From NCBI GenBank assembly GCA_007644065.1, contig VJWN01000004.1, positions 1,612,001 through 1,676,000 on the forward strand: a DNA stretch of 64,000 nucleotides, given 5' to 3'. A model generated the notes under the pieces. That model searched no databases. It worked only from the letters and a program-made list of their open reading frames with translations, and was not told the origin of the DNA. Of the stretch, positions 1 to 11,967 are shown one piece after another (position 1 is the first letter of the stretch; the number at the start of each line of letters is the position of its first letter). Origin of the DNA: Margaritispora aquatica (Eukaryota > Ascomycota > Leotiomycetes > Helotiales > Discinellaceae). The translations under genes and the position numbers were made by a program.

Positions 1-36
1 AACAAACCTGCATCTCAATCCAACAAGAAGCGATAT

Positions 37-775
37 TTAATGACCAGTAGTGGTTGGTGGTGTTCTCCAGTGTCTAAGCATCTGCTCCAGCGCTTCATTC
101 CACTCATAAGAAAAGCAAGCAGATAGCTGCTGTGCTTCTTCCAAATCAGGAACCCTACCTCCCCACATCTCAGGGAGCTCAGCTTCACTAGCTGCATATG
201 CTTCGATCATGGAGCTTCATTCTGTCAGGTTTCGAGAACTTGAATCCTCAAGGAATAAGGGACTCACTCATCTCGCAACTTGACAAGTACCAGCCAAGCA
301 TAATTCCAACTCCGATTGCTATCGGGATCGTTACTCACTCGCCATTTCGCATCATCCAGTGCTCTGCTGCTGAAGGGATAATTCCGAGTGAGATTGCGCA
401 GCTCGTTCAGGAGATTGTTGGATGTGACGTAGTGTGCCCATGCTGTTGTCATGGGTTCTTGGAAGAGTAGCTGGTCTTGTGGACTTGCAACGGCCGCCAC
501 ACGCTCGATACGACAAAGCTCTGTTAGAGTGTTTACGCGATGCGTGTTGAGGGACTCGATGAGTTGAGCCGTAGATTGCTTGAGAATGTTAGCTCTGTTG
601 AAACAAGCAAGGAAGTTAAATCGCGTTGATAGCGAGATAACCGAGGACAGGCATTCTATAGAAAAGGAGGGTAATATACGAAAATTAACCCATCACATAC
701 TTGGGTTGCGCGATGAGAGCTTCGACTGCTCGAGGTATAGCTCATATTTGAGCGGTTTGATGGTCTATACGACAT
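37..775 (-). CDS. Hypothetical protein, incomplete gene model at left edge
   Basis: A minus-strand coding region is likely but only partly solved. A Ser/Arg-rich first exon is possible at 775-701 (M-S-Y-R-P-S-N-R...), followed by a GTATGT donor. A long open stretch runs 655-268 and reads like ordinary protein (S-T-A-Q-L-I-E-S-L-N-T-H-R...). It ends at a GTGAGT donor at 267. A last exon could begin at 221 or 214 and run to a TAA at 39-37, ending R-T-P-P-T-T-T-G-H. The phase between the first exon and the long stretch does not match with the obvious sites, so an exon or boundary is wrong. I recognise no family. The true gene may also use another start. Confidence 0.33.
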
Positions 776-3409
776 ATTCGAGGGGGAGTGTGATGATCTT
801 GAATTTCAACTGAGTTCAATGTTCAATCGTTTTTAGCAAGGCTTCAACACAGCTTCGGAAGCCGTCTTCGTGCCCTCAAGTAGTGAGGTTCAGTTCGTGG
901 CAGTGCCTGAAATATACGTAATTGTTCGAATAAATAGATCAGCAAAAGGAAGGGACGATAGTATACACTTGCATCTCTATACTTGAAAACCTATTCTGAC
1001 CAAGTGATGGACGATAAATATATAGAAAACTTGAAAAGGCACAGTTCCCAGTTCCATAGCAACATGATGATAATGATCAGCAAAAAGACGGGAAGTACAA
1101 TGGGCCTCAAATGGCATTGCTTTAATCCAAGAAAACCTCACGACCAGTAAAAGCACAAGTTGCAGCAGAGCATAGCCTATGCGTCATGTTGATATTGCAA
1201 GGCACCAGAGCTGGAAAATATGGTAAAACTTTTGCATTGAGTTTGGAGAAGTCATGGAAGAAACTGAGGAGGGTAGCAAGGCAAACAGATCTCGAGGCAC
1301 ACCAAGGCATAAAAACTTCAGCTCTAAGCCTTATCAGAATTATACCGGAAGATCCTGCGCGTGAGATCACAATTCTGGCTTCAACTTGGAATCCGAGTGG
1401 CTAAACCCCCTGTTGTCAAAGCTCCTTGTCTCGGATTAGAGCATATAGTAGTCAAGCTTTATGTTCTAGAAGGAAGCCGTCTAAGTCTGACCGCGAGCTT
1501 GGGATACTTCATAACTAGCCACTTCTCGCCTGTGAATGGTCATCAGTGGATGTGAGATATCTTTCTGAGGATGATATGACTCGCTTGACGCTGACAGTCC
1601 TAAAATGGGATGTCAGAAGTGGCTCAAAATTGACCTTAGGATTTTGGACTATAGACTTACAAAATAAAATAATAGACTTGAACGGATCTTGAATGCAAGT
1701 AATTGCTTGCGGAAAGCCTTTCCGGTTTTCCAGTGGGTTGTTGTTACCAAAGATTGGTGGGAGATGACTAAATACTACAATAAATGACAAGGGCAAGATG
1801 AGGCCTCCAACCTCGATGTGGCACCACGAACTTTCGTGTCAAGATGCGAAGACATAGTTTGTGAAACAAGAAGTGACGCATAAAATCATGACCAAGCGTT
1901 TGAAAAGACTTTCCGAAATTACAAAGAAAAATATTTCCACTTAGAGTCATTGTCCGCAAATGAGTTTGCTGTGGCGAGAGCTTCAAGTGCTTATGCTTAA
2001 TACCCACAACCATTCAGCCGTTTAGACGATCTCAGCCTCTTGGTTTATTGAGCCAATTGAACCATTCGGATGCTCTTGAATTTGAAATGCCTGGAATTTG
2101 AAAAAGCCTCAGTTCTTCACCGACCCGCAGTCTGAGCTGATCGTTTCATGAAATCGTTTTTGGACAATGACTGTAAACAAATATACTTGTGTGACTGGAT
2201 AACAAGATAAGGCGGCGGAGAGAAGCTTGGAATCAAGATCAATGCAAGCACGGGCGGAGATGTTACCATATTTTCGTGGAAAACATAGAGGAAGGATAGA
2301 GAATCTATCGTGCGACAACTGTGGCTCGAGAATATTTTGTACCTACCTACCTTAGGTAGTATGTCCGAAGCAAATGTCAAATCATGTGATGCTTACCTAG
2401 CGATTATCAATGTCAGCTGACCGTCAACTAATCCCCCAAGCCGTAGGTACTGTAGGAATGGAAGGTAAGGTAAGATCTTACCACTAGGCTGCTTTCAAAC
2501 TTGAAGTAAAGCGTTTCGTATTACTAATATAATTTCCGTTTCTTCTTCTATAGTTTCGATTCTTCACGACCGAGAAACATATCATTTTCCATACCAGAGA
2601 ATAGCATTTCATGTTTTGATTAGAGCATCATAGATCGTAGACATTGCGGCTCTTGTTTCAAAATAGAAAAGTTGAATGTAAATAGGTACGACACAGGAAG
2701 TATCATCTAGTACAACGCTAATCGAGAATACTATGAATTAAACCACATAAAATATATTTGTTAGAAGGCTAGAAGAGTAGAAAAAGGGAAGGGAAATGTA
2801 AGGATGGGTAGGTAAAGAATTTGACCTTATAAATCTCGTAAAGCGTGCTTAACTGATGTTTTGATGCTCAAGGTTAATAGCCATCATTTCATGCGAATTC
2901 TGAGCTCATATCAGACACTACAACCCATGTCTTGCCCACTCCCTTTCAACATCTTGCATCGATTATCCTCTTTTAATTGACTATTGCAGAGTACCAAAAC
3001 TTGGAAATGGACGCCATTGCATCTGCCTGCTCAACCCTCGCATCACTGTCATCCAATAACTCAGATTGCATCATGTTCCTCTCTAGCGTACCGCTTAACT
3101 GATCCTGTTCATCAAGTGGAGTTCAACAAAAACGTGTTTAATACGGCAATGCCCCTTCAGAACCAAGCAACGTAACTGATTGAATTGTGCAAGAGGTAGG
3201 AACTGCATGGGAGTTTGTACCAACATCTGTGATCTGCCTCTGAGCAATTACCGCAAGTGAGTCGTCCAGACTGGTCTAGCTAAGCCCCTATTACCAGAGC
3301 CAACTATCCGAACGGTTGCACCCTTCTCCAACAACACACTTAGGCGTCTGATATCACCCGATGAAGGGTGAAAGTGAATGACAGTATCTACCGCGACAAA
3401 TGGATGAGA
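776..3409. other. Intergenic, no convincing gene
   Basis: About 2.6 kb of moderately AT-rich DNA. Only short frames are open on either strand (up to about 93 codons), and none shows a recognisable motif or splices into a longer product. A short frame of about 60 codons starts near 2984 on the plus strand, but nothing supports it. I see no repeats of note. Confidence 0.5.
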
Positions 3410-4163
3410 TTAGTCTGTAAGATTGTTTGAAGTTTCATTGACACTATTCTCGCTATTGACTAGATCAGAAGCATTGTTCGAATTGATATCCGAAGATGAT
3501 TGCGTGATGAAAATGGCGAGAGAATTGTGTGCGATTCCCACAAGATCATTTCCAGGTATGGTAGTTGGGCGAGCTGTTGCCATCGAATTGACCATGGCAT
3601 TACAAGGATGAGTTTCTGCATAATCAATGTCTGTGCTGCAAATGGCACACTGAAGGTGTCTTTCGGTATTGGCGGTCTGTTCGCGGACAATGTTACAGTA
3701 ACATTCAGATGCTGGATGTCCCGCAACTCCACAATTTCGGGATAGCACGCTCATAATTGTGATGAAGGGTGGGTGGCCTGGTGTAGGATGTAAAAGGGGA
3801 GACTCTGGACTACCTAGAGTGAAGCCGTCAACAGGGTCTTGCAGCTCGCCATTCTCTAGTTCATCTTCCTGATCAAATTGAAGCTCTCCGACGTCATATC
3901 GAGTTGTTTGAGTCTCGCGGCCGGACCGCTGATAGGGTGTTTCCGGTCCTGGATCCCTAGTATTGGAGAGGGTTGAGCGGAGTGCACTGAGTTGTTAGCG
4001 AGCTTCAAGCATTTGGCGAAGAGCTGGGAATAGGCACTCACTTGAACTCAAACTCGTGATGAAGTCGTATGACATGTGCTTCAGGTGATACCAAAATGAG
4101 GGGGTTCGTGCACAGCTCCATTTTGAGACATGACGAAGAATGTGTACTTGACTGCATTTCCAT
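3410..4163 (-). CDS. Hypothetical 232-aa protein with a Cys/His cluster
   Basis: Two exons join in phase: 4163-4042 and 3986-3410. The 55-nt intron has a GTGAGT donor, a GCTAAC branch site and a CAG acceptor. The product is 232 residues. The middle is acidic and polar (Q-F-D-Q-E-D-E-L-E-N), followed by a stretch with many Cys and His residues (C-G-V-A-G-H-P-A-S-E-C-Y-C, then C-A-I-C and H-P-C). These could bind zinc but fit no finger I know. The tail is rich in Asn and Ser. There is no signal peptide or membrane segment. The open frame continues well upstream of the internal Met at 3754, which is what led to the two-exon model. Function unknown; it may be lineage specific. Confidence 0.5.
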
Positions 4164-5560
4164 ACCTTAGGTTACATCATACTATGTGATTTAATGATGA
4201 AATGGAAGAAAGAGATCATGACGCATATCAATAGCATCAATAAGAGGTACATGGTGAAAGTAGATCTAAGAACTAGAAACCTTGAAAGAGACAAACACTT
4301 CTCGTAACTGAGAGCTCTGGCTTCAGACAAAACAAGATCACGACCAAAGAAGTGCAACAAATATTGCTGTTGATACCAAACAATATCTCTTCAGCGTAGA
4401 CCTTCTCAGAACTATAAGGCAAGGTCATATGCTTAGAACTCTCTTTGGCATAGCAATGTAGTGGCAAGCATGCTTTCTTGTATGCGGTGGACTTTTAGCA
4501 AAGGCGAGAAGAAACAGCCCACCCTGATCGAGCGAGATAAAGCAATAGTAAACATGATATATTAGAAGCAGGAGACAAAAAGCTCCCCTGAGCAGCAACA
4601 GCGCTTCAAACCTAGCGACATACTGGTGACATTAAGATTTCTTGAATGTAAGCTTACTAGGCTGAACACATCCATCCCACATAGAGAGAATATGCACTCA
4701 GAAACGTAGGCAGATCATCTATCAGTTTGAACATAAACATGGCAACCGCTTCCTGATCTGGAAAACTAGGGAATATTGCTTGCCTCGATCTGTTTCGTTG
4801 CTCTCATATGTCGCTCGGCAAGCATCCGGTCACCTCAAAACAGCTTCCATGCGTTCTTTCGCCGAAATCAACAGCTATGCTCTACGCCAAGATGCCCGCC
4901 ACCATGCTTGCGTATCCTTATTTGTCTATGTATACGTAGTATAGTTATGCTATACATGTCGTTCTCAAATAGTCCACTTCACTCTTCCTAACCGATTGAA
5001 AGATGAAAATGACTGTCCCGGGTGGCTCGGCTCACGCCTGCGCGTTTAGTGTAGAAAAGGGAAATTCCATGGCTGAAGTAAGAATTAGATAGCTTCTTTA
5101 TATATCTTTAGGTTGTGCTGAACATATGTTTGGTAAGACTTTCCATCGTGTGTACTCCCATTTGACAACCTGTAACTATTTCGGCGTCACGTGCGACGGG
5201 TCACATTTGGTCGTCGTCAACAACCCCTCGTCATCTACATCACATCCTTGCAATCTTAAAGGCCAGTAAGTGCAACGAGCTCCCTCTTGATACTTTCGCT
5301 GGTACAGAGTGTGGACACAGCAGTGCTATTACCTATTCGCCTATTTTCTTCCACTTGATCTGCAGATCTACAATTATCTTCGAGTCTTGTCGAAAGTAGA
5401 GCTCGTCGAGAGATATAATCAGCGCTCTCCATTTACCAACTTGGCGCGCATAAATGTTGGCAGCATCCTCAAACGTACCTCTACTGTAACCAACTTTTCA
5501 ACTTCCTTCAGAAATTTCGCTGCGCTGGGAAATTAACTCTGTCGAACCTGCCATTACAAG
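4164..5560. other. Intergenic, upstream of the oxysterol-binding protein gene
   Basis: No convincing gene is seen. Short frames at about 4172-4467 (minus) and 4776-4991 and 5309-5536 (plus) are isolated and lack motifs. The last few hundred bases should contain the promoter and 5' leader of the oxysterol-binding protein gene, with pyrimidine-rich stretches near 5280-5350. Confidence 0.5.
5188..5193. promoter_or_regulatory. CACGTG E-box
   Basis: A perfect CACGTG palindrome lies in the context GTCACGTGCGAC, about 370 bp upstream of the oxysterol-binding protein start. bHLH factors of the Pho4/Cbf1/SREBP type bind this core. Whether it is used here is not known. Confidence 0.3.
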
Positions 5561-8500
5561 ATGTCGGATACTGGCGAGAAGTACGTTGTTACTCTTTCCC
5601 CGAGGAGTTTGGCAGAAGGAAAAATCTCAGCCATTACCCCTCGTTCCATGATGAATTGAATGGAGCAAGATTGTGCTGACCATGGGCATTTTCAGGCATA
5701 AACGCACGAAGAGTGCAGCACATTCTCTTCTGCGAAAGAAGACAAAGGACGAGGAGTCTACTTCTGAGGATGGCAGCGGAGGCTCTTTGCACCCAACGAC
5801 CACCTCGACAGCATCGCTTACACACCACGCATCTCGTGGTCATGCGCAGAAGCCATCAACAGGTACTGCTGGGCTGATGAGATCGGCCTCGAATTTACAG
5901 GTTTCCAGGCCCCAGGCCTCAATCCCACCACCCCCTCAAGATAAGACACCAACCATTGAACAATCTGTTCGAAAGTTCCGCATATTCGAGGCTCTGCGAA
6001 GTGGGGATACGGCTTTGATCTCCAAGGCAATACGAGAGTCCGATCCAACTCGAGTAAGCACGACAAGTCTCACAGGTGGTTCCTCAGGGCTCGATGACAC
6101 CAGCATATTACATTTAGCGATTCAATGCGCAGAGCTTCCTGTCGTTGAATTTGTCTTGTCTGAGGGAAATGGTATCGTTGATGTCAACGCGCGAGATAAG
6201 GATGGAAATACAGCTCTCCACCTAGCTGCCATGCAAGGACGAGGGCAGGTGGTTCGTCTCTTACTAGACCAACCCGGTATCAACGATTCAGTTGCAAACT
6301 ACCAGGGGCGTCTTCCGCTAGATTTAGCTCGTACGCCAGATATTTTCCAACAGCTACAGCTTTCTAGGTCTATATTTGTGGATGGGAAGATTCGACAAGT
6401 TCAGGCCCTGGTTTCACAAGGAGATTATTCAAGGCTTGGAGAAGTACTCGAGGAGCCGCGAGTAAAAATGATCCTAGACATAAACGGAGGAGAATTTGCA
6501 TCAGATATCACCACAATTCAATCTGGTGGCACATTGTTGCATGAGGCTGCCAGGAAGAAGAACACCGCTCTGATTCAAGTGTTGCTTTTGCATGGAGCTG
6601 ATCCATTTCGCCGTGATCGCAGAGGAAAACTGCCACAGGATGTTACCAAGGACGACAACACACGTGCCATGTTGAAGCGATCACCGGCGGCAGTCGCAGC
6701 TCAGCGAGGTATTCAAGAAAAGGCGGTTCTTGGAAATGCATCTCAACAAGCAGCGAACGCGGTGGCTGGAGATGCGCTTGCTGGCAAAGAAGGCCGTGAA
6801 ATGAAGGGATACCTTAAGAAGTGGACGAATTATCGCAAGGGGTATCAGCTCCGTTGGTTTGTCCTTGAGGATGGTGTGATGAGTTATTACAAACATCAGG
6901 ATGATGCTGGATCTGCCTGTCGGGGTGCAATAAATATGAAAATTGCGAAGCTCAACATGGACCCACAAGAGAAGACAAAATTTGATATTTTGGGGAAGTC
7001 TTCGGTCAAATACCATCTGAAGGCAAATCATGAGGTAGAAGCCAAAAGATGGTTCTGGGCACTCAACAACTCTATCCAATGGACAAAAGACCAGGCGAAA
7101 GAAGAGGATAGGCAGCAACAACGAAGTGCAGAGCTCCTGAGGCAAGCGAAAGCAGAACACTCCAATGGTGCTTCTCTCAAAGAGCCTTCCACTACGGACC
7201 TCGTCGGCGATCGTACAAGCATTGATATTCGTAGGAGCAGTTCTCAGGCGGTTCATCTTGCTCCATCAGCTGGTGCAGGGAAGCTCGCAAGTCAAAAGGT
7301 TGCATTTGCTAGTGGAAGCGTCGCTGATGAAGACGAAGGGACTGCTTACGGCTCATATGAGCCAAGTTTTATGGGGGAAATGCACAAAACTCCAAGTAAT
7401 GTGGATGGACCTGGGGCAATGGGAGATGGCGACGACGACGATGATTTTGGCGATGGCTCAAGTGACCGCGAAGCACCTGCTACAAAGGATGCCTTTGATA
7501 TAACCGCTCAGTCAGCCAAGCTTCAACTAGAGATGATGGAGCACGTTAATTCTGCATTGCAAGGACTTCAGGCGAAGATCCCAGCAATTTCGATGTCTGA
7601 CCCAAGCGCAGTGCAGGCCATCCAGACCTATGATTCATCGATACGAAATTTGAAAGGCTTAGTTGGAGATCTTTTGAAGATTTCGAAAGACCGTGATGCA
7701 TACTGGCAATATCGACTCGATCGCGAAGCTGACATGCGTCGTATGTGGGAAGACAGCATGGCTCAGGTTGCTCGGGAACAGGAAGTGCTTGAGGCCAGAG
7801 TTGGCGAATCTGAAGAGAAGCGCAAGTTGACCAAACGTGCCTTGCGCGAAGTTATTGAGAGCACCAGCCGACCACAGAGCCGTGGAGAGCTTCTGGGTAG
7901 TGACGAATTTGCTGATGCTCTTGATCAGGTGCCTTTGAGTCAGGATGGTACAGCTCCGTTGAGACGCAAGTCAACCGCAAAGAGCTCTTTGAGGCGAAAA
8001 TCTATTCTTGCTGAAATGGGGAATCTGTCTGACACAGAATCGGAAGATGACGATGAAGAGTTTTTCGATGCTGTCGATGCCGGCGACGTGCAAGTTGCTC
8101 CAATGATCCTACCAGCATACAGTCCGACTCTTAAGCCAAGCGAAGAGGAAAAGGCCGAAGCTGACATGAGTCTGGACGATGACGAGGGTCTCGATATCAG
8201 TGCATCGTTCAAAGGTTATGAGGATGGCATTCGCCAAAGGCTGAAGATGGACGCCGATGATAGACCCAAGATATCCCTATGGGTAAGTGTGATGGTTTTG
8301 TATATGAGGCATTACTAACTAGTTTCCAGAGCATCCTAAAGTCTATGATTGGCAAAGATATGACAAAAATGACACTCCCTGTATCATTCAACGAGCCTAC
8401 TTCGTTACTTCAACGATGTGCTGAGGACATGGAGTATGCCGATCTCCTTGATATTGCCGCAGGTAGGCCAGATCCTACGGAAAGGATGGTATACGTTGCA

Positions 8501-9502
8501 GTATTCGCAGCAAGTGAGTACGCGTCCACAATCGGACGTGTTGCCAAACCCTTCAATCCTCTTCTTGGAGAGACTTTTGAATATGTACGACCGGACAAGA
8601 ACTACCGATTTTTCATCGAGCAAGTCAGCCATCATCCACCCATCGGTGCTGCATGGGCAGAATCGCCAAGATGGACTTATTGGGGAGAGTCTGCTGTCAA
8701 GTCTAAGTTTTATGGGAAATCATTCGACATTAATCCACTTGGAACCTGGTTCCTCAAGCTTCGTTCAGAGGGTGGTAAAGAGGAGCTCTACACTTGGAAG
8801 AAGGTCACTTCATCGGTCATTGGTATCATTACTGGGTCACCGACTGTGGACAACTATGGCCCGATGGAGGTTAAAAACTGGACTACTGGGGAGACCTGTT
8901 TGATTGATTTCAAGGCACGTGGTTGGAAAGCTTCAAGTGCGTACCAAATCACCGGAAAGGTGAACGACGCTCAAGGCAAACCTCGGTTCAGTCTTGGTGG
9001 TCGTTGGAACAATAAGATATATGCACGCCTTACCCCTGGCTTTGAAGCTACGATTGATGAGCCTAAGCCTGGTGATATTCATCACCGTGGAAGTGTTAGT
9101 GTTAGTGAACCTAACCAGGTATTCTTGGTTTGGGAAGCCAATGCTCGTCCAACTGGTATCCCATTTAATCTCACGCCATTCGTTGTTACCCTGAATGACC
9201 TTAACGACAAGCTTGAGCCATGGCTGCCACCTACGGATACTCGATTGCGACCGGATCAGAGAGCTATGGAAGATGGACAGTACGATTTTGCAGCAACCGA
9301 GAAGAATAGGGTAGAAGAGAAGCAACGTGCTAAGAGGCGTGAGCGCGAGGAGCACGGAGAAGAGTTTGTGCCTCATTGGTTCCACAAATCCAAGTGTCCT
9401 GTCACAGGCGAGATGTTCTGGCAATTCAACGGGAAGTATTGGAAGCAAAGAGAGAAGGCTCTAAGTGGTGAAGCTTGGAGAGAGGTTGAGGAAATATTTT
9501 AG
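5561..9502 (+). CDS. Oxysterol-binding protein, ankyrin-PH-ORD type (Osh1/Osh2-like)
   Basis: Three exons, 5561-5580, 5696-8282 and 8330-9502, give 1259 residues. The 20-nt first exon (M-S-D-T-G-E-K) joins in phase to a basic segment. Ankyrin repeats lie at about 140-330 and a PH domain at about 372-471 (G-Y-L-K-K-W...W-F-W-A-L). A FFAT motif, E-F-F-D-A-V-D, sits at 795-801 behind an acidic tract. The C-terminal OSBP-related domain starts near 870 and carries the family signature E-Q-V-S-H-H-P-P at about 966. Proteins of this build exchange sterol and PI4P at membrane contacts: PH binds phosphoinositides, and FFAT binds VAP/Scs2 on the ER. The second intron is 47 nt and lies just before the ORD. 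Domain order and length match yeast Osh1/Osh2. Sterol transport itself is inferred from the family. Confidence 0.95.
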
Positions 9503-9747
9503 ACAAGGAATGATTAGAAAGTACATATGGCGAGGGCATGTTTGTGTAGTCGTTGTACTGTATCGAGTTCGATGAGTAATGCGATCTACAATATTGTAAA
9601 ATCAAAAGATTGGATATCAATAGCCGTCTGCTTTCTCGGATCGGAGTTAAGGATCTATCCAATCCCTGCAAACTAAGCTAGCAGGAGGTAAATGTAATTG
9701 ACAAACTTCCATCTGCACGCTTCAAGCACAGTTATACATCATCAAAA

Positions 9748-10944
9748 ATGAAGCGTGTGTCCCAATTGGTAGTCGCAGATTGCACAGCTGCATTTCGAAG
9801 TTCGTCAAGTCCTCGATTCAGCTTACCTTTTGCACAAAGGTGTTTACATACCTCGCCACCAAGTCCCGCTACCGTAGCACCTATTGTTGCTTCCGGACCA
9901 CCACCCAAAGCGCCCACACCAAGTGCAGAACATGTCGATTCGAGAGTTGCAAGACGGCGGAAGCAGGCCGAACTGTTGAAGAGAGGACAGGATCTGAGAG
10001 CTGTGGCTGCGGGGACTGGTGGAGGAACGGCGAAGCAGAAGAGATTTTGGAAAGATGTGCATGTTGCACATGCAGATGGTAAGCCTCCATTCGAGCGGCA
10101 GGCTTTCTCGGGTCTACAATATGCTAACTTTAACTTCCATAAAGAAGGACTACAGGTATACCTAGACAAACGACCACTACGAAGACCTACAAAGGACATC
10201 CTCACAGTCCCACATCACAAACCTCATCTCGCATCTGCCATCGCTCTGGAATGGGATCTCCTGGTATCGGCACAGCAAGCCCTCAAGCACCACCTCATAC
10301 CTCTCACCTCTCTCGTCTCACGCTCTTTGGACATCGCAGATGAAGATGCCGCTACGAATGGCCAGGGACCGATCAGAGCAAACCTCGTCAAGACAATGAT
10401 GCGATATCTCGAAACGGATTCACTGCTCTGTTGGGCACCAGAAGCTGTGGCCGATCCACCTGGGTACGAAACGCATGTCGGGCGCGTGGAGAGTCTGCGA
10501 AGCATCCAGCGACGCACCGCGGAACCCATCATCCAATACTTGACTCAGCGTGTCTGGCCTGGTATCAAAATCATACCAGTGCTAGATTCAGATAGCATTA
10601 TGCCCAAGAGCCAACCACAGATGACCAGGGACGTTATTCAAGGCTGGATCTCTGGCTTACCTGCCTTCGAGCTCGCGGGCTTGGAGCGCGGTGTTCTGGC
10701 GGGTAAGGGACTTTTGGGTGCTGTAAGGCTGTTAGTGGAGTGGAGCACTGAGCTTGCGCATCTTCGGGATGACAATGCGGAGACCAAGTTTGGTGTTGAA
10801 GAGGCCGCTAAGGCGGCAAGTTTGGAGGTTGACTGGCAGATTGGTATGTGGGGTGCTGTGGAAGATACTCATGATGTTGAGCGGGAAGATATCAGGAGGC
10901 AATTGGGCAGTGTGGTACTGCTTGTCTCTGGGGTCGAGGCATGA
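9748..10944 (+). CDS. ATP12: Mitochondrial F1-ATP synthase assembly chaperone ATP12
   Basis: The product belongs to the ATP12 family, which binds the alpha subunit during assembly of the F1 sector in the mitochondrial matrix. The N-terminus is rich in Ser, Arg and Phe, as expected for a targeting sequence. The conserved core follows (F-W-K-D-V-H-V, then G-L-Q-V-Y-L-D-K-R-P-L, then L-E-W-D-L-L, then D-S-L-L-C-W). The frame is open over its full length (398 codons), but a 66-nt segment at 10079-10144 looks like an intron: GTAAGC donor, GCTAAC branch site, AAG acceptor. It interrupts the conserved core. Removing it keeps the frame, joins V-A-H-A-D to E-G-L-Q-V-Y, and gives 376 residues, which I prefer. 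The gene lies 245 bp downstream of the oxysterol-binding protein gene, on the same strand. Confidence 0.93.
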   Translation: MKRVSQLVVADCTAAFRSSSSPRFSLPFAQRCLHTSPPSPATVAPIVASGPPPKAPTPSAEHVDSRVARRRKQAELLKRGQDLRAVAAGTGGGTAKQKRFWKDVHVAHADGKPPFERQAFSGLQYANFNFHKEGLQVYLDKRPLRRPTKDILTVPHHKPHLASAIALEWDLLVSAQQALKHHLIPLTSLVSRSLDIADEDAATNGQGPIRANLVKTMMRYLETDSLLCWAPEAVADPPGYETHVGRVESLRSIQRRTAEPIIQYLTQRVWPGIKIIPVLDSDSIMPKSQPQMTRDVIQGWISGLPAFELAGLERGVLAGKGLLGAVRLLVEWSTELAHLRDDNAETKFGVEEAAKAASLEVDWQIGMWGAVEDTHDVEREDIRRQLGSVVLLVSGVEA

Positions 10945-11967
10945 AATTGTGTATGACTGAGCTGTGTATGAATTTGGAGATATGAGATATGTATGAGTTG
11001 TACGAGTTGTACGTCTTACCTTTACATTATGTGTTTTTGAAAATGTTTCCCAAAATCGTACCGGCCGGCTTGGCGTTCATTCATTATTGATTATTCGCTC
11101 ACCGGCCAAGAATGGGAGGGTTGGGATGGGGTGGGGATTGTTTTGTAAATTGTCCAAGTGGTTACAATTTGTATGACAAAGTAATCAGCTTACCGGTTTG
11201 CCCCTCATCATTGATCATCATCGATCATGATTGATTCCTACAATCCTGAAGTCCCCATCTTTCAATCATCATGATCACCTGTAATCACCTGCACACGTCA
11301 GAGATTACTATACAGTGCTATATTCTATGTCCAGCTTTCTCGCTTACCCTTGGTCCTTCAAGATCGAGGCTGAACTTGTCTGGGGGCGGACCAATCCAAG
11401 TCCGATTAAGAGTTGTAGAGTTCTCGGTGAACCATTGCACCGACTCTGCAATTTTACCTCCGTCACAAGTTTTACTCGGCTCGGCCAAACGCATTTCCCT
11501 TGAGGCAGTAAAATAAACAAGTATCCATATACATGTCCAATAATCCGAAGCCATGTATGGGTTTCAGCCCCGTTATGTTAGGTTCGTCTCTCGGTATTCT
11601 AAACGATCGTATGCTAGGGGCTAGACTCGGACTGTAAATCAGACCGGTGTCACCGGCCCTTGGTACTCATTTGGTTCCAGGCCGACTTCTGCTTCTTCGA
11701 AGCCACGATCGGGCATGGCGTCTCTCGCATTGCGACTTATGACTTACTGGGGGGTCTCCGTGGATCTAATAGATATAGAGATGGTAGGGACTGCTTGTTT
11801 GAATTTAGTTCTTTTTAGTATCAGCTCAAGCATCAACCATCTACAAGCAACAACATCCCGCTTAGCTTTCGATACTTCGACCAAGCTTGCCCTTGCTTAT
11901 CCTTGGTTGGTTTGTCGATTAGATATTTGGATTTGCATACGGCCTAGTGAGGTCTGGAGGAACGACA
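10945..11967. other. Intergenic, upstream of the MFS efflux pump
   Basis: No gene is supported; frames of up to 91 codons here lack motifs. A cluster of overlapping GATCAT/ATGATC words occurs at about 11205-11280. Several CGG-containing near-palindromes (for example ACCGGTGTCACCGG near 11643) fall within 350 bp of the pump start and could serve zinc-cluster regulators; that is only a suggestion. Confidence 0.4.

Noticed and set aside
6681..7256. Minus-strand frame of 191 codons
   Set aside because: It lies wholly inside the PH-domain part of the oxysterol-binding protein and has no motif; a shadow frame.
8933..9448. Minus-strand frame of 171 codons
   Set aside because: Shadow of the conserved ORD domain on the other strand.
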